Shown: positions 26,534-35,543, numbered from the stretch's first letter. The stretch is DNA of 64,000 nucleotides from Pandoraea thiooxydans (GCF_001931675.1 NZ_CP014839.1:2170001-2234000); one strand, 5' to 3'. Translations and numbers: made by a program. Notes: generated by a model from the letters alone, not told the origin.

Positions 26534-27850
26534 ATGTCCGCTCCCGCCACGCCTTTTCTCGCCGTGCGCGATTTCGCGCGCCGGCTCGACGATCGCGATG
26601 AAGACTACGATGAATTGCTGGATATGGCCGGCAATCGCCAGTTCGTGCTTCTGGGCGAGGCCACGCATGGCACTCAGGATTTTTACCGGATGCGCGCGGC
26701 CATCACTCGCCGCCTGATCGTCGAAGGCGGTTTCGATGCGCTCGCCATCGAGGGAGACTGGCCCGACACGTGGCGTGTCAATCGCTTCGTGCAAGGCGAC
26801 AGCGACGAAGACGCCAGCACCGCGCTGGCCGACTTCGAGCGCTTCCCGACGTGGATGTGGCGCAACCGCGAAATGCTCGAATTCATCACTTGGCTGCGCG
26901 CACACAACACAGACAAAGCGCCCGCGCAGCGCGTCGGCGTCTACGGGCTCGATCTGTACAGCATGTACCGCTCTGCCGATGCGGTGATCCGCTACCTGGA
27001 ACAGGTCGATCCCGAACAGGCCGCCATCGCCCGCCAGCGCTATGCCGCCCTCGATCACGTGCGTGAACCGCAAGCGTATGGCTACGCGGCGGCGTTCGGC
27101 GCGCGCCCCGACGCCAGCAAGGAAGTCGTTGCGCAACTGATGCAATTGCGCGACGCGACGCTCACGGCTTTGCCGCACCACGACCTTGCCGCCTTCGATG
27201 CACACTTCTTCGCAGAACGTAATGCCGAAGTCGTGGTGCACGCGGAAAACTACTATCGGTCGATGTTCGGCCGGCGGGTCAACACCTGGAATTTGCGCGA
27301 TGCCCACATGTGCCGCACCTTGACGGCGCTGGCGCGCTATCGCCAGCAGCGCGGCGGGCATGGGCGCATCGTCGTGTGGGCGCACAATTCTCACCTGGGT
27401 GATGCCCGAGCCACGGACGCGCATCGGCAGGGCGAATGGAACCTCGGGCAACTCATGCGGGAAGCGGTAGGCGCGAATGCCCTGCTGGTCGGCTTCAGTA
27501 CCTATACCGGCCACGTGACCGCGGCGTCCGAGTGGGACGGCCAGACCGAACACAAATGGGTACGGCCGGCGCGGCACGACAGCTATGAATACCTGTTTCA
27601 CGCCACGCATCTCGATCGCTTCTTTCTCCCGCTGGCCGCCGAGCCGGCCGAACGATTGCGCGAGCCCATGCTGGAGCGCGCGATTGGCGTGATTTATCTG
27701 CCGCAAAGCGAGCGCCAAAGTCATTATTTCGAAGCGTCGCTGGCCGACCAGTTCGATGCCATTTTTCATCTCGACGAAACCAGCGCCGTGGAGCCGCTCG
27801 AGCCCTCGCACCAGTGGCACAGGCGCGAGGAGCCAATGGCAACGCCATGA
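26534..27850 (+). CDS. Erythromycin-esterase-like hydrolase
   Basis: A 438-residue cytoplasmic protein of the erythromycin esterase superfamily. The catalytic-core residues line up with EreB one position earlier: Glu42 and His45 in GEATHG and Glu73 in AIEGDW. VWAHNSHLGDARAT near residue 280 is another superfamily block. Most chromosomal members are not macrolide-resistance enzymes, and their substrates are unknown. TGGAG precedes the ATG at 26534, and the stop overlaps the next start as ATGA, so it is coupled to the large acyl-activating fusion that follows. A function in processing that protein's lipid-like product is an inference from this coupling. Confidence 0.85.
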   Translation: MSAPATPFLAVRDFARRLDDRDEDYDELLDMAGNRQFVLLGEATHGTQDFYRMRAAITRRLIVEGGFDALAIEGDWPDTWRVNRFVQGDSDEDASTALADFERFPTWMWRNREMLEFITWLRAHNTDKAPAQRVGVYGLDLYSMYRSADAVIRYLEQVDPEQAAIARQRYAALDHVREPQAYGYAAAFGARPDASKEVVAQLMQLRDATLTALPHHDLAAFDAHFFAERNAEVVVHAENYYRSMFGRRVNTWNLRDAHMCRTLTALARYRQQRGGHGRIVVWAHNSHLGDARATDAHRQGEWNLGQLMREAVGANALLVGFSTYTGHVTAASEWDGQTEHKWVRPARHDSYEYLFHATHLDRFFLPLAAEPAERLREPMLERAIGVIYLPQSERQSHYFEASLADQFDAIFHLDETSAVEPLEPSHQWHRREEPMATP

Positions 27851-30645
27851 ACCCGGGCAACACCGAGACCCAGCTGCTGGCCACGGTCGAAGCGCTTGCC
27901 GGTGAATTGCAGGGCAGCCCGCTGGCGCCGGGTTCCGTGACGCTGGACACCCACTTCGAGCGAGACCTCGGCCTCGATAGCCTGTCGCGGGCCGAGTTGA
28001 TGAATCGCGTCGAGCAGACCTGCCAGGTACACCTGCCAATCGATGCATTCGCCGCCGCCATGACGCCGGCGGATGTGCTGCGCGTCATCGCAACCAGCGC
28101 GACGCACGCCGAACCAGCAACCAGCGGCGATCACCCCCGGCTAGTTCCCGCCGACGAAATAGACGCCCCCAGGGATGCCCGCACGCTGGTCGACGTGCTG
28201 CTCTGGCATGCCGAGCGCCATCCCACGCGCACGCACATCGTTCTGGTCGAAGACGGTGTTACGGCCACCGCATACACTTACGAAGCACTCCATCGGCATG
28301 CGATGCGCATCGCATTCGGCTTGCACCGGTATGGCATCGGTCCGGGCGACACGGTGGCGCTGATGCTGCCCACCTGCTTCGAGTATTTCATTTCGTTCAT
28401 GGGCATCATGCTGTGCGGTGCCGTGGCCGTGCCGATCTACCCGCCGACGCGGCCATCGCAGCTCGAAGAGCACGTGCGGCGGCACACCGCCTTGCTCGCC
28501 AACGCCGGCGTCAAGGCGCTGATTGCCTCGCCGGAAGTAGTTGGCGTGGCGCGCCTGTTGCGCCTTAACGTACCGACGATTCGACAGGTATTGACACCTT
28601 CGGCCATCGCCACCGAGGCAGGCGGCGTGCTCGTCAGGCCACGCGCGGAAGACACCGCATTTCTGCAATACACCTCGGGCAGCACCGGGGACCCCAAGGG
28701 AGTCGTGCTGACACACGCCAATCTGCTGGCCAATATTCGCGGCATGGGGCAGCGCGTCGATATCGCCGTGACCGACGTCCTGGTGAGCTGGTTGCCGCTG
28801 TACCACGACATGGGATTGATCGGCGCCTGGTTTGCCCCGATGTATTACGGCTTGCCGCTCGTGGTGACCTCCCCGATGACCTTTCTTGCCCGCCCAGCCA
28901 GTTGGCTGCGGCTGATCGATCAATACCGCGGCACCATGACCACCGCACCCAACTTCGCTTACGAGCGCTGCGCTCGACGCCTCAAGGACGACGAGTTGCG
29001 CGGTCTCGATTTGTCTTCGCTGCGCTTCGCGGTTTGCGGCGCCGAACCGGTCAGCCCCGACACCATGCGCGCCTTCGCCGCACGCTTCAAGCCGTGTGGA
29101 TTCGACGAACGCGCGCTGACGGCCGTCTACGGTCTGGCCGAAAACTCGGTGTGCCTGACCTTTCCGCTGCCCAGGCGCGGGTTGCGCATCGATCGCATCC
29201 AACGGCAGGCGCTGGCGCTCGCGCAGCAGGCGCTGCCGGCGCAGCGTGATCAACCCGCCGTCGAAATCGTCGGCTGCGGGCACCCACTGCCCGGCAGCGA
29301 GTTGCGCGTGGTCGACGAGCGCGGGCTCGTGCTGCCCGAGCGCCATATCGGACGCATCGAATTTCGCGGCACGTCAGCCACCTCCGGCTACTACCGCAAC
29401 CCTGCACAAACGGCTCGCCTGATCCGGCAGGGATGGCTCGATACCGGCGATCTCGGCTATCTGGCCGAAGGCGAGCTGTTCATCACAGGACGCGTGAAGG
29501 ACCTGATCATCCGCGGCGGACGCCACTTCTTTCCCTATGAACTCGAGGAAGCCGTCGCACGCGTGCCCGGCGTGCTGCCGCATGGGGTTGCCGTATGCGG
29601 CGACACCGATCCCGCCGGCGGCACGGAACGCATGGTGATTTTGGCGGAAACGGCGGAAACCGATCCATCCAGGCGCGCACAGATCGTCGCGCAGATCAAC
29701 GATGCCACGCTGAAGCTATTCGAGACGCCAGCCGAACAGGTATCGCTGATTCCCCCGCACAGCGTGTTGAAAACCTCCAGCGGCAAGATACGTCATGCGG
29801 CAACCTTCGAGCTGTTTCGCCGCGGCGGCGACCAGTTGAAGGTGCGCCCGCGCTGGTGGCAACTGGCAAGCCTGGCGCGCGCCAGCCTCGGTCCGGCGCT
29901 GCGCCGTGGCTGGCAGGCGCTCGTGCATGCGCTGTATGGCATTTACTGCTGGGCGATTCTGATCATGCTCGGGTTGCCGGTATGGTGTGCGGTGGTCTCG
30001 AGATCCGATACACACCGCAATTGGCGGCTCGCCGGGCGTGCCTGCCGCGTGTTTCTGCGCATGATCGGGATACGTCTGCAGACCGACTTCAGCGCGCCAA
30101 CGAACCCGGCCAAACCGCCAATCATGGTCGCCAACCATGCGAGTTATCTCGACGGCCTGATACTGCTCGCGGCGCTGCCGCAGCCCGTCAATTTTGTGGC
30201 AAAACGTGAGCTGGCCGAGCAAAGGATCGCCGGCCCGTTCCTGCGCGCCATCGGCACCCGTTTTGTCGAGCGGGACGACTATCAGGGCAGCCTCCAGGCG
30301 CAGGCGCTGCTGAGCACCCAAGCGCGCCATGGCGACACGCCGTTCTTTTTCCCGGAAGGCACGTTCGGCCGCGCCGCGGGGCTGCGCACCTTCCGGCTCG
30401 GCGCATTTCGGGTCGCCTGTGCCACGCAGCGCCCAATCGTGCCGATTGCGCTGGCCGGCGTGCGCTCGATACTGCCCGACGGCGACTGGGTCCCCCACCG
30501 AGGGCGGGCCGTGCTGACCCAGTTGGCGCCGGTCATGCCCGACGGTGACGATTTCGCCGCCGCGCTGCGCCTGCGCGACGCGGCGCGACGCGCCATTCTG
30601 GCCCACTGCGGCGAGCCGTCGGCATCCGGCTATGGCCTTCGGTGA
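27847..30645 (+). CDS. Trifunctional fusion: acyl carrier protein - fatty acyl-AMP ligase - PlsC acyltransferase
   Basis: A 932-residue protein with three domains. Residues 1-85 are an acyl carrier protein with the phosphopantetheine serine at 45 (LGLDSLS). Residues about 105-665 are an adenylate-forming enzyme of the fatty acyl-AMP ligase type, with the ATP loop YTSGSTGDPKG at 275-285, WLPLYHDMGLIG, TTAPNFAYERC and the late GWLDTGDLG and GRVKDLIIRGG motifs. Residues about 690-925 begin with a membrane segment (CWAILIMLGLPVWCAVV) and carry a lysophospholipid acyltransferase domain with HxxxxD at 764-769 and FPEGTF at 835-840. The protein could activate a fatty acid, hold it on its own carrier and transfer it to an acceptor at the membrane. 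Acceptor unknown. Confidence 0.9.
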   Translation: MNPGNTETQLLATVEALAGELQGSPLAPGSVTLDTHFERDLGLDSLSRAELMNRVEQTCQVHLPIDAFAAAMTPADVLRVIATSATHAEPATSGDHPRLVPADEIDAPRDARTLVDVLLWHAERHPTRTHIVLVEDGVTATAYTYEALHRHAMRIAFGLHRYGIGPGDTVALMLPTCFEYFISFMGIMLCGAVAVPIYPPTRPSQLEEHVRRHTALLANAGVKALIASPEVVGVARLLRLNVPTIRQVLTPSAIATEAGGVLVRPRAEDTAFLQYTSGSTGDPKGVVLTHANLLANIRGMGQRVDIAVTDVLVSWLPLYHDMGLIGAWFAPMYYGLPLVVTSPMTFLARPASWLRLIDQYRGTMTTAPNFAYERCARRLKDDELRGLDLSSLRFAVCGAEPVSPDTMRAFAARFKPCGFDERALTAVYGLAENSVCLTFPLPRRGLRIDRIQRQALALAQQALPAQRDQPAVEIVGCGHPLPGSELRVVDERGLVLPERHIGRIEFRGTSATSGYYRNPAQTARLIRQGWLDTGDLGYLAEGELFITGRVKDLIIRGGRHFFPYELEEAVARVPGVLPHGVAVCGDTDPAGGTERMVILAETAETDPSRRAQIVAQINDATLKLFETPAEQVSLIPPHSVLKTSSGKIRHAATFELFRRGGDQLKVRPRWWQLASLARASLGPALRRGWQALVHALYGIYCWAILIMLGLPVWCAVVSRSDTHRNWRLAGRACRVFLRMIGIRLQTDFSAPTNPAKPPIMVANHASYLDGLILLAALPQPVNFVAKRELAEQRIAGPFLRAIGTRFVERDDYQGSLQAQALLSTQARHGDTPFFFPEGTFGRAAGLRTFRLGAFRVACATQRPIVPIALAGVRSILPDGDWVPHRGRAVLTQLAPVMPDGDDFAAALRLRDAARRAILAHCGEPSASGYGLR

Positions 30646-30899
30646 GCAGCGGAGAACGTCGCTCCTCACTTGGCACTTTTCCGTCGAAGACCCGCTGCGT
30701 CATCCTCTTCTCAACCCTGCCTGACAGTGCTTCGACAAGGAACGTACAGGGTGCGATCAAGCGTCAATCAGACGAACCCGAAACGCGCAATTTGTTGTTT
30801 CCAGTCAACGGCTTATCAAATTTCCCTGAGTGGCCTTCCAGGCGCTCTGTAAGCTCACGACGCATCACCAACGCACGGGCGGGGGCCGCGTCGACGAGA

Positions 30900-31871
30900 A
30901 TGAATCGGAATACTTATTGCGTGGTTTATTCCAGGCTGCGAGGGATGGTGGTGACGGTTGCCGAGACGGCGACGATCTGGGGCAAGGCCGCCAGCGGCAA
31001 GCGCGCGGCGCTCGTGCTGGCGGCCGTGGCCGGCGCGCTGCCGCTGCGCGTGGCCGCGCAGATCGTCGGCGCGGGCTCGCACGCGTCGGCGGTAACCCAA
31101 ACGCCGAACGGGCTCGCGCCAGTCGACATCAACCGGCCCGACAGCTGCGGCGTATCGATCAAGACTTACCGCCAGTTCGATGTGCCGCAGGACGGCGACG
31201 GTGCGGCCCCGGGCATGGCGATCGACGTGAGCCAGTTGGGCGGGATGTACGGCAACCGGATCTTCCTCGCCGCGACCGAGTTCGGCGTGGAGGTGGCCAA
31301 TGCCGTCATGATCGCCGCACATCTCGTCGATCGCTTCAATGGGCAGTTGCATCCCGAGGAGAAGAAATGGATCGACAAGAATGTAATCGTGTATGCGAAA
31401 GCATATGGATTAACACTTGAACAAGCGCGAGCCGAATTGACAACGCGGGCAAATCTGCAAGTGCAGAGTGGTTCGTCCGGGCGGCGGAATCAACGAGCGG
31501 CCATATTCCTGCGGGAGGCCCACGGAATGCTGCCGGCAGACGGCGATAGCGGGCCTGGATATATGTTCTATGCAACGCCGGAGCAGAAGGCCAATACGGG
31601 GATGTACGCGAAGTATTACCCGGATAGCGTTGGCTTGAATGCGCCAGACGCATCGTCCATCGAGAGTGCGGCGAATCGGGACAAGGCGTATCAAACCAAG
31701 TACAGCAAGCTCACGCTGGCGGCAGCAGTAGGTGCGGCGATGCTCACAGTGGCTGGTCCGATCGCTGCATTGCGATGGAAGACGCCCTCTCAATTCGCCC
31801 GTCAGCGCAGGTCTCGGGCCGAATCGGCCCAACCCGAAGAGCCGGAAATTTCCACTTCAGAACGGCCCTGA
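30900..31871 (+). CDS. Shortened two-partner secretion exoprotein (FhaB/CdiA-like) with internal deletions
   Basis: A 323-residue protein whose N-terminus is a textbook extended signal peptide of TpsA exoproteins (MNRNTYCVVYSRLRGMVVTV, to about residue 53), followed by a TPS-domain start (TPNGLAPVDINRP...SIKTYRQFDVP, 70-95). The domain then jumps to a later TPS piece (MAIDVSQLGGMYGNRIFLAA, 106-125). From about 140 comes a helical module with LHPEEKKWIDKN and LPADGDSGPGYMFYATPEQK, resembling the region before CdiA toxin tips, and a hydrophobic helix at 270-290. The normal thousands of residues of repeats are missing, yet the frame is intact. The DNA is visibly more AT-rich from about 31375. 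It could be a decayed allele or a functional miniature. The intact partner gene follows. Confidence 0.75.
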   Translation: MNRNTYCVVYSRLRGMVVTVAETATIWGKAASGKRAALVLAAVAGALPLRVAAQIVGAGSHASAVTQTPNGLAPVDINRPDSCGVSIKTYRQFDVPQDGDGAAPGMAIDVSQLGGMYGNRIFLAATEFGVEVANAVMIAAHLVDRFNGQLHPEEKKWIDKNVIVYAKAYGLTLEQARAELTTRANLQVQSGSSGRRNQRAAIFLREAHGMLPADGDSGPGYMFYATPEQKANTGMYAKYYPDSVGLNAPDASSIESAANRDKAYQTKYSKLTLAAAVGAAMLTVAGPIAALRWKTPSQFARQRRSRAESAQPEEPEISTSERP

Positions 31872-32124
31872 TTTGGGGTCAGCCTCACCGGCATCGCAGA
31901 ATATCGCGAACACACAATCTCGGATGCTTCATGCATCGACTTCATTTCCGATAAGAGTAAAAAATAACAAGTAACCCGGACAAATCCTGTATGACCGAAA
32001 ACGTGCGACTTGGAAAATAAACAAGTCGCCGGAATTCGATTTTCAGTCAGCCAAGGTACGTTGGGCTTCGATTTCGCGACACGTTTGCCCCAACCCGCAA
32101 GGTCGAACCAACACCACCACATCC

Positions 32125-33858
32125 ATGAAAAAACGCGCTCCGGCCGCCCTGCTTTCGGCCGCATGGCTCATTCCCGTGGCCGTGTCGGCCCAAGAAACGC
32201 CGCGCCTGGGTATGCCCGGCAATGACCAGCAAACCCTGCAGCGGGAAGAAGAGCGCGAGCGCAAACGAGCGATCGCGGCACCTGGTGTGCGTTCGAGCAC
32301 CACGCCAGGCGCCGGGTATCCAACGCTACCGGCCGAAGCGCCCTGTTTCCGTATCCATCGTTTCATGCTCGACGTGCCTGCTGCGCTGCCGGCGGCCACG
32401 CGAACGCAAGGCGCGTCGGCGTTGCCGCTGGATCGCTTCGCGTTCGCGCGCGATTGGCTCGGTCACTACGCCGGCCAGTGCGTCGGCAAACAGGGCATCG
32501 ACGTCCTGGTGAAAGGACTATCGCAGGTAATTCTGGCGCGCGGGTACGTCACGACGCGCGTGCTGCTGCCCGAGCAAGATTTGTCCGCCGGCGCCCTCGC
32601 GCTTGCGTTGATCCCCGGCACGATTCGTCACGTGCGCTTCGCCGATGAGGCGCTGCGCGGCACCTGGAAAACCGCCTTCCCGATGCGCGACGGCGACCTG
32701 TTGAACGTTCGCGACCTTGAACAAGGCCTCGAGCAGATGAAACGCATGTCGAGCCAGGACGTGTCGATGCAGATCGTACCGGCCGACGCACCGGGGCAAA
32801 GCGACGTCGTGCTTAACGTGAGGCGCACTAAACCTTGGACCCTCGTCGCATCGGTCGATGACGCCGGCGCGCGCGCGACCGGCAGGCGGCAGGGTAACCT
32901 GTCGCTCGGCATCGACAATCCGTTTGGTCTGAACGGCGTGTTCAACGTCGGCGTGAGCCACGATCTGGAGTTCGGCGAGCGTCTGCGCTCGCATGGCTGG
33001 AACGGCTTCTACGCAATTCCATGGGGCTATTGGACCGCCACGTTGTCTGCGTACACAAACATGTATTACCAGCAGATCGCCGGCGTGAACCAGACCTTCA
33101 TCGCCAGCGGCAATTCGAAGACTTTTGAACTCAAGTTGCATCGCGTGTTGTGGCGCGGCCAAAACAACGTGCTTGGCGCTCAGTTCCGGTTGTCGCGCCG
33201 GTTCGGCCAGAGCTTCATCGAAGGTACGGAGATTCCGCAGCAGCGCCGCAACACCGCATTCATCGAGGTCGGCCTGACCGATCGCCACTATCTCGGCAAT
33301 GCGCAGTTCGACGGTTCGCTCGCATACCGGCAAGGCATCGGCGGATTCGGCGCGCACGACGACAATCTTGCGACCGTTGGCGGCCCAACCTCCCGCTACA
33401 GGATGGCCATACTCGACGCAAATCTTTCGGCACCATTGTCCATCGCCGGGCAGCCTTTGCGATATGTGACGACGCTGCACGGCCAGCACACAGCCGACAT
33501 GCTGCCCTACATCGACAACCTGACCATCGCCAGCCGCTACACGGTGCGCGGTTTCGATGGGGAGACGATGCTTGCGGGAGCGCGTGGCTTCTACTGGCGA
33601 AACGAGTTACAGATGCCGATCAAAGCGACCGCGCACGCGGCATACATCGGAGTCGACTACGGACGCGTCTGGGGGCCGAAGCCAGTCGCACTCGTCGGCA
33701 CACAACTTGCCGGCATGGCGGTCGGCGTCAAGGGCGGCGTTGCGTCACGCTTTGGGACCTACAGCTACGATTTGTTCGCCGGCAGACCGGTTTATAAGCC
33801 ACCCCATTTCCCGACGGCGCGCATGACGTTCGGTTTTCGGCTGGCGGCGCAATTCTGA
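32125..33858 (+). CDS. Two-partner secretion outer-membrane transporter (FhaC/ShlB/CdiB type)
   Basis: A 577-residue TpsB transporter. A signal peptide (about residues 1-22, ending VSA) is followed by a plug/linker, two POTRA domains (about 70-220, including the LVKGLSQVILARGYVTTRV block) and a 16-strand barrel. The barrel includes the conserved VRGFDGE motif of the L6 loop (near 475) and a terminal phenylalanine (LAAQF). It appears full length and unbroken. It lies 253 nt after the shortened exoprotein gene on the same strand, the usual partner order. That gap holds no convincing immunity gene. Confidence 0.93.
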   Translation: MKKRAPAALLSAAWLIPVAVSAQETPRLGMPGNDQQTLQREEERERKRAIAAPGVRSSTTPGAGYPTLPAEAPCFRIHRFMLDVPAALPAATRTQGASALPLDRFAFARDWLGHYAGQCVGKQGIDVLVKGLSQVILARGYVTTRVLLPEQDLSAGALALALIPGTIRHVRFADEALRGTWKTAFPMRDGDLLNVRDLEQGLEQMKRMSSQDVSMQIVPADAPGQSDVVLNVRRTKPWTLVASVDDAGARATGRRQGNLSLGIDNPFGLNGVFNVGVSHDLEFGERLRSHGWNGFYAIPWGYWTATLSAYTNMYYQQIAGVNQTFIASGNSKTFELKLHRVLWRGQNNVLGAQFRLSRRFGQSFIEGTEIPQQRRNTAFIEVGLTDRHYLGNAQFDGSLAYRQGIGGFGAHDDNLATVGGPTSRYRMAILDANLSAPLSIAGQPLRYVTTLHGQHTADMLPYIDNLTIASRYTVRGFDGETMLAGARGFYWRNELQMPIKATAHAAYIGVDYGRVWGPKPVALVGTQLAGMAVGVKGGVASRFGTYSYDLFAGRPVYKPPHFPTARMTFGFRLAAQF

Positions 33859-33957
33859 TTGCGCTGAGAGTTCGACGCTGCATTCGGAGCCGGGCGCCGC
33901 AAGCGCGAGACTCGGCGACCTGCCATTGCGGCAAATGCAAAGTCATCGTCCGGCAGT

Positions 33958-34082
33958 ACTTGCCTTGCTGGCCGGCGATGGCAACCGATAGCCGCCGCAA
34001 CGTATTCTTTTGATATCTCAATACGTTGCGGCGATATTTCGATTGCTGTCGACGGTTCTTGAAGAGCTTAAAATCACTCCCA
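33958..34082. repeat. Direct repeat copy A: distal att-like end of a guaA-linked island
   Basis: These 125 bp match 35729-35853 at about 118 positions. The right part (from the ACCGATAGCC at 33984) is nearly identical, with one mismatch. The end CACTCCCA reproduces the last bases of guaA, although no guaA gene lies here. The copy contains a perfect 14-bp inverted repeat (33993-34006 with 34020-34033). It is best read as the far attachment site left by site-specific integration at the guaA 3' end. Confidence 0.8.
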
Positions 34083-34193
34083 GCCCATAATAGATAAAAT
34101 GAATTTTTCGTTTTTAATCAATGAGTTATTTTTAAAAACGCACATGCCATGAAAAATACCAAGTTCAACGCAATCGTCCGGTGCGCCTTTCAT

Positions 34194-34400
34194 CTAAGGT
34201 AACTCTTCCCGTGCTTCCAGCACACTGAGCCGTATTACGATGGCCCTGAACAGATTGCCCGCCCGACCATCGGTGAGCTCGATCTGCGGCCAGGCCCGAA
34301 TTGCGCGAAGAAGACCACGGCCTAGCCCGCAATAAGGAACGAGCTTGGCCGCGAAGGAGGCGAGGATGGGATTGCGCATATTGGAGTTTCCGGCCTTGAC
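34194..34400 (-). pseudogene. C-terminal fragment of an AlbA_2/HATPase_c_4-type ATP-binding protein
   Basis: The - frame reads VKAGNSNMRNPILASFAAKL followed by VPYCGLGRGLLRAIRAWPQIEL, which matches the end of RecG-like/AlbA_2 transcriptional regulators, where RNP.L..FA.KL....GLGSGI.RA is conserved. Only about 65 residues remain. The upstream part is missing and replaced by unrelated sequence carrying a rightward gene. It is a relic of island cargo. Confidence 0.6.
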
Positions 34401-34423
34401 TGAAGATTTTGGAGAGCTGAGCC

Positions 34424-34894
34424 ATGAGATTGCTGGACGCCTATGAATTGTGTGATTTTCTGGCGCTCGCGAGCGCCTTAATGTTGGCCGGGTTGATGAC
34501 GGCGCTCTCGACCGTTATGCGCAAACTCTGGCGCGGCCAGGCCGACGCCGAAGCGGCGGCGGGATTTAAAGGCTTTTTGCGGTGGGCTGCGACTGACCGC
34601 TTCTTGTCGACCATGTCGATCGTGCCGGTCATCGCCCCATTCGCTATGGCGCTGGCAGCCAAGCCGAAAGAAGCGCAGGCTGGATACGCCTATTGTGGTG
34701 GCGCGGTCTTTTTCATCGGTTTCTTTCTTTGGACCGCGATCTTCAATCTGCCAATCTATAAGGCAGTGCGGGCCTGGACGCCGTGCCCAACACCCGCCGA
34801 CACGCGCGTACAAATTCGTCGGTTCCATCGCTCCAACTTGGTGCGGCTCGGGTCGGCTTTGATGACCGCAGCACTGTTTTTCATGGCCGCATGA
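34424..34894 (+). CDS. DUF1772-like small membrane protein (island cargo)
   Basis: A 156-residue protein with four hydrophobic segments (about 12-30, 60-80, 88-108 and 138-155). The NLPIYKAVRAW and RFHRSNLVRLGSALMTAALFF blocks resemble DUF1772/anthrone-oxygenase-like membrane proteins. GGAGAG lies 9 bases before the ATG, and codon use looks normal, so it may be expressed. It is the only apparently intact gene between the two att-like repeats. Function unknown. Confidence 0.65.
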   Translation: MRLLDAYELCDFLALASALMLAGLMTALSTVMRKLWRGQADAEAAAGFKGFLRWAATDRFLSTMSIVPVIAPFAMALAAKPKEAQAGYAYCGGAVFFIGFFLWTAIFNLPIYKAVRAWTPCPTPADTRVQIRRFHRSNLVRLGSALMTAALFFMAA

Positions 34895-34904
34895 GCCGCT
34901 GACA

Positions 34905-35543
34905 AGATCACCAGCCGGATTTCCAGCGGCGACAAGGCGCGGTCCTTGGGCACGAAGGTGGCTATCGAGGAGGCTCTCACGCTTTCCGCAGGGTTCTCTA
35001 CCTTCTCGCCATGGGCGATGGCGTAGACATAGACCTACTTCACGATGTCGCGAATCTGGACGGCCGTGGCCGGCGCCCCACGCTCCTTGACCTTATTGCA
35101 CAAGGCTCGCAGGTCCTCGGCCTGGATCTCGGTCAGCAGGCGATTGCGGAAGACCGGCAGGATGTCCCGGTCGATGATGTGCTTGCGCATTGCGCGGGTG
35201 CCGTCGGCCAACCGTGCATTGGCCAGCCATGCTTCCATCGCCTCGCCGAACGTCTTGATGGCGACCACCCGCCGCTTCTCGCGCTGCTTTTCAAGCGCTG
35301 GGGATATGCCTGCCTGAACGGATTTGCGCGCCTCCAGGAGTAGTTCACGCGCCATCGCCAGCGAGATACCACCCGGGCCGTGGCGTCCATGGTCAGCGTC
35401 TCGCGACGGCCGTGGAGCCGGTAGTCGTAGCGGAAGGTGACGGTACCGCTGGGCGATACCGTCACATACATCCCGTCTCGGTCAGAAGCCTTATAAATCT
35501 TTGACTTAGGCTTCAGATTTCGCAGTGCAGCGTCGGTCAGCAT
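34905..35543 (-). pseudogene. Broken P4-type tyrosine integrase
   Basis: The start MLTDAALRNLKPKSKIYKAS and DRDGMYVTVSPSGTVTFRYD are the DUF4102 arm-binding domain of P4-like integrases. After LTM the frame is lost by a one-base deletion near 35387. In the shifted frame the family sequence goes on as GRHGPGGISLAMARELL and on to LADGTRAMRKHIIDRDILPV. It then meets an in-frame TAG at 35037-35035 and continues as VYVYAIAHGEKVENPAES up to LSPLEIRLV, where homology stops near 34905. The catalytic domain with its Arg and Tyr is missing. The element can no longer move by itself. Confidence 0.85.

Noticed and set aside
26534-27850. Calling the esterase-like gene a macrolide resistance determinant
   Set aside because: Only superfamily residues are shared with EreA/EreB; chromosomal members in this class are mostly of unknown substrate, and the coupling to a lipid-activating fusion points elsewhere.
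26516-29346. Long - strand frames (about 510 and 400 codons) opposite the esterase-like and fusion genes
   Set aside because: They are antisense to genes with clear catalytic motifs and show no domain of their own.
31872-32124. A possible immunity gene between the exoprotein and its transporter
   Set aside because: Only short frames without ribosome binding site exist; the longest lies on the opposite strand and looks like a shadow that runs into the neighbouring genes.
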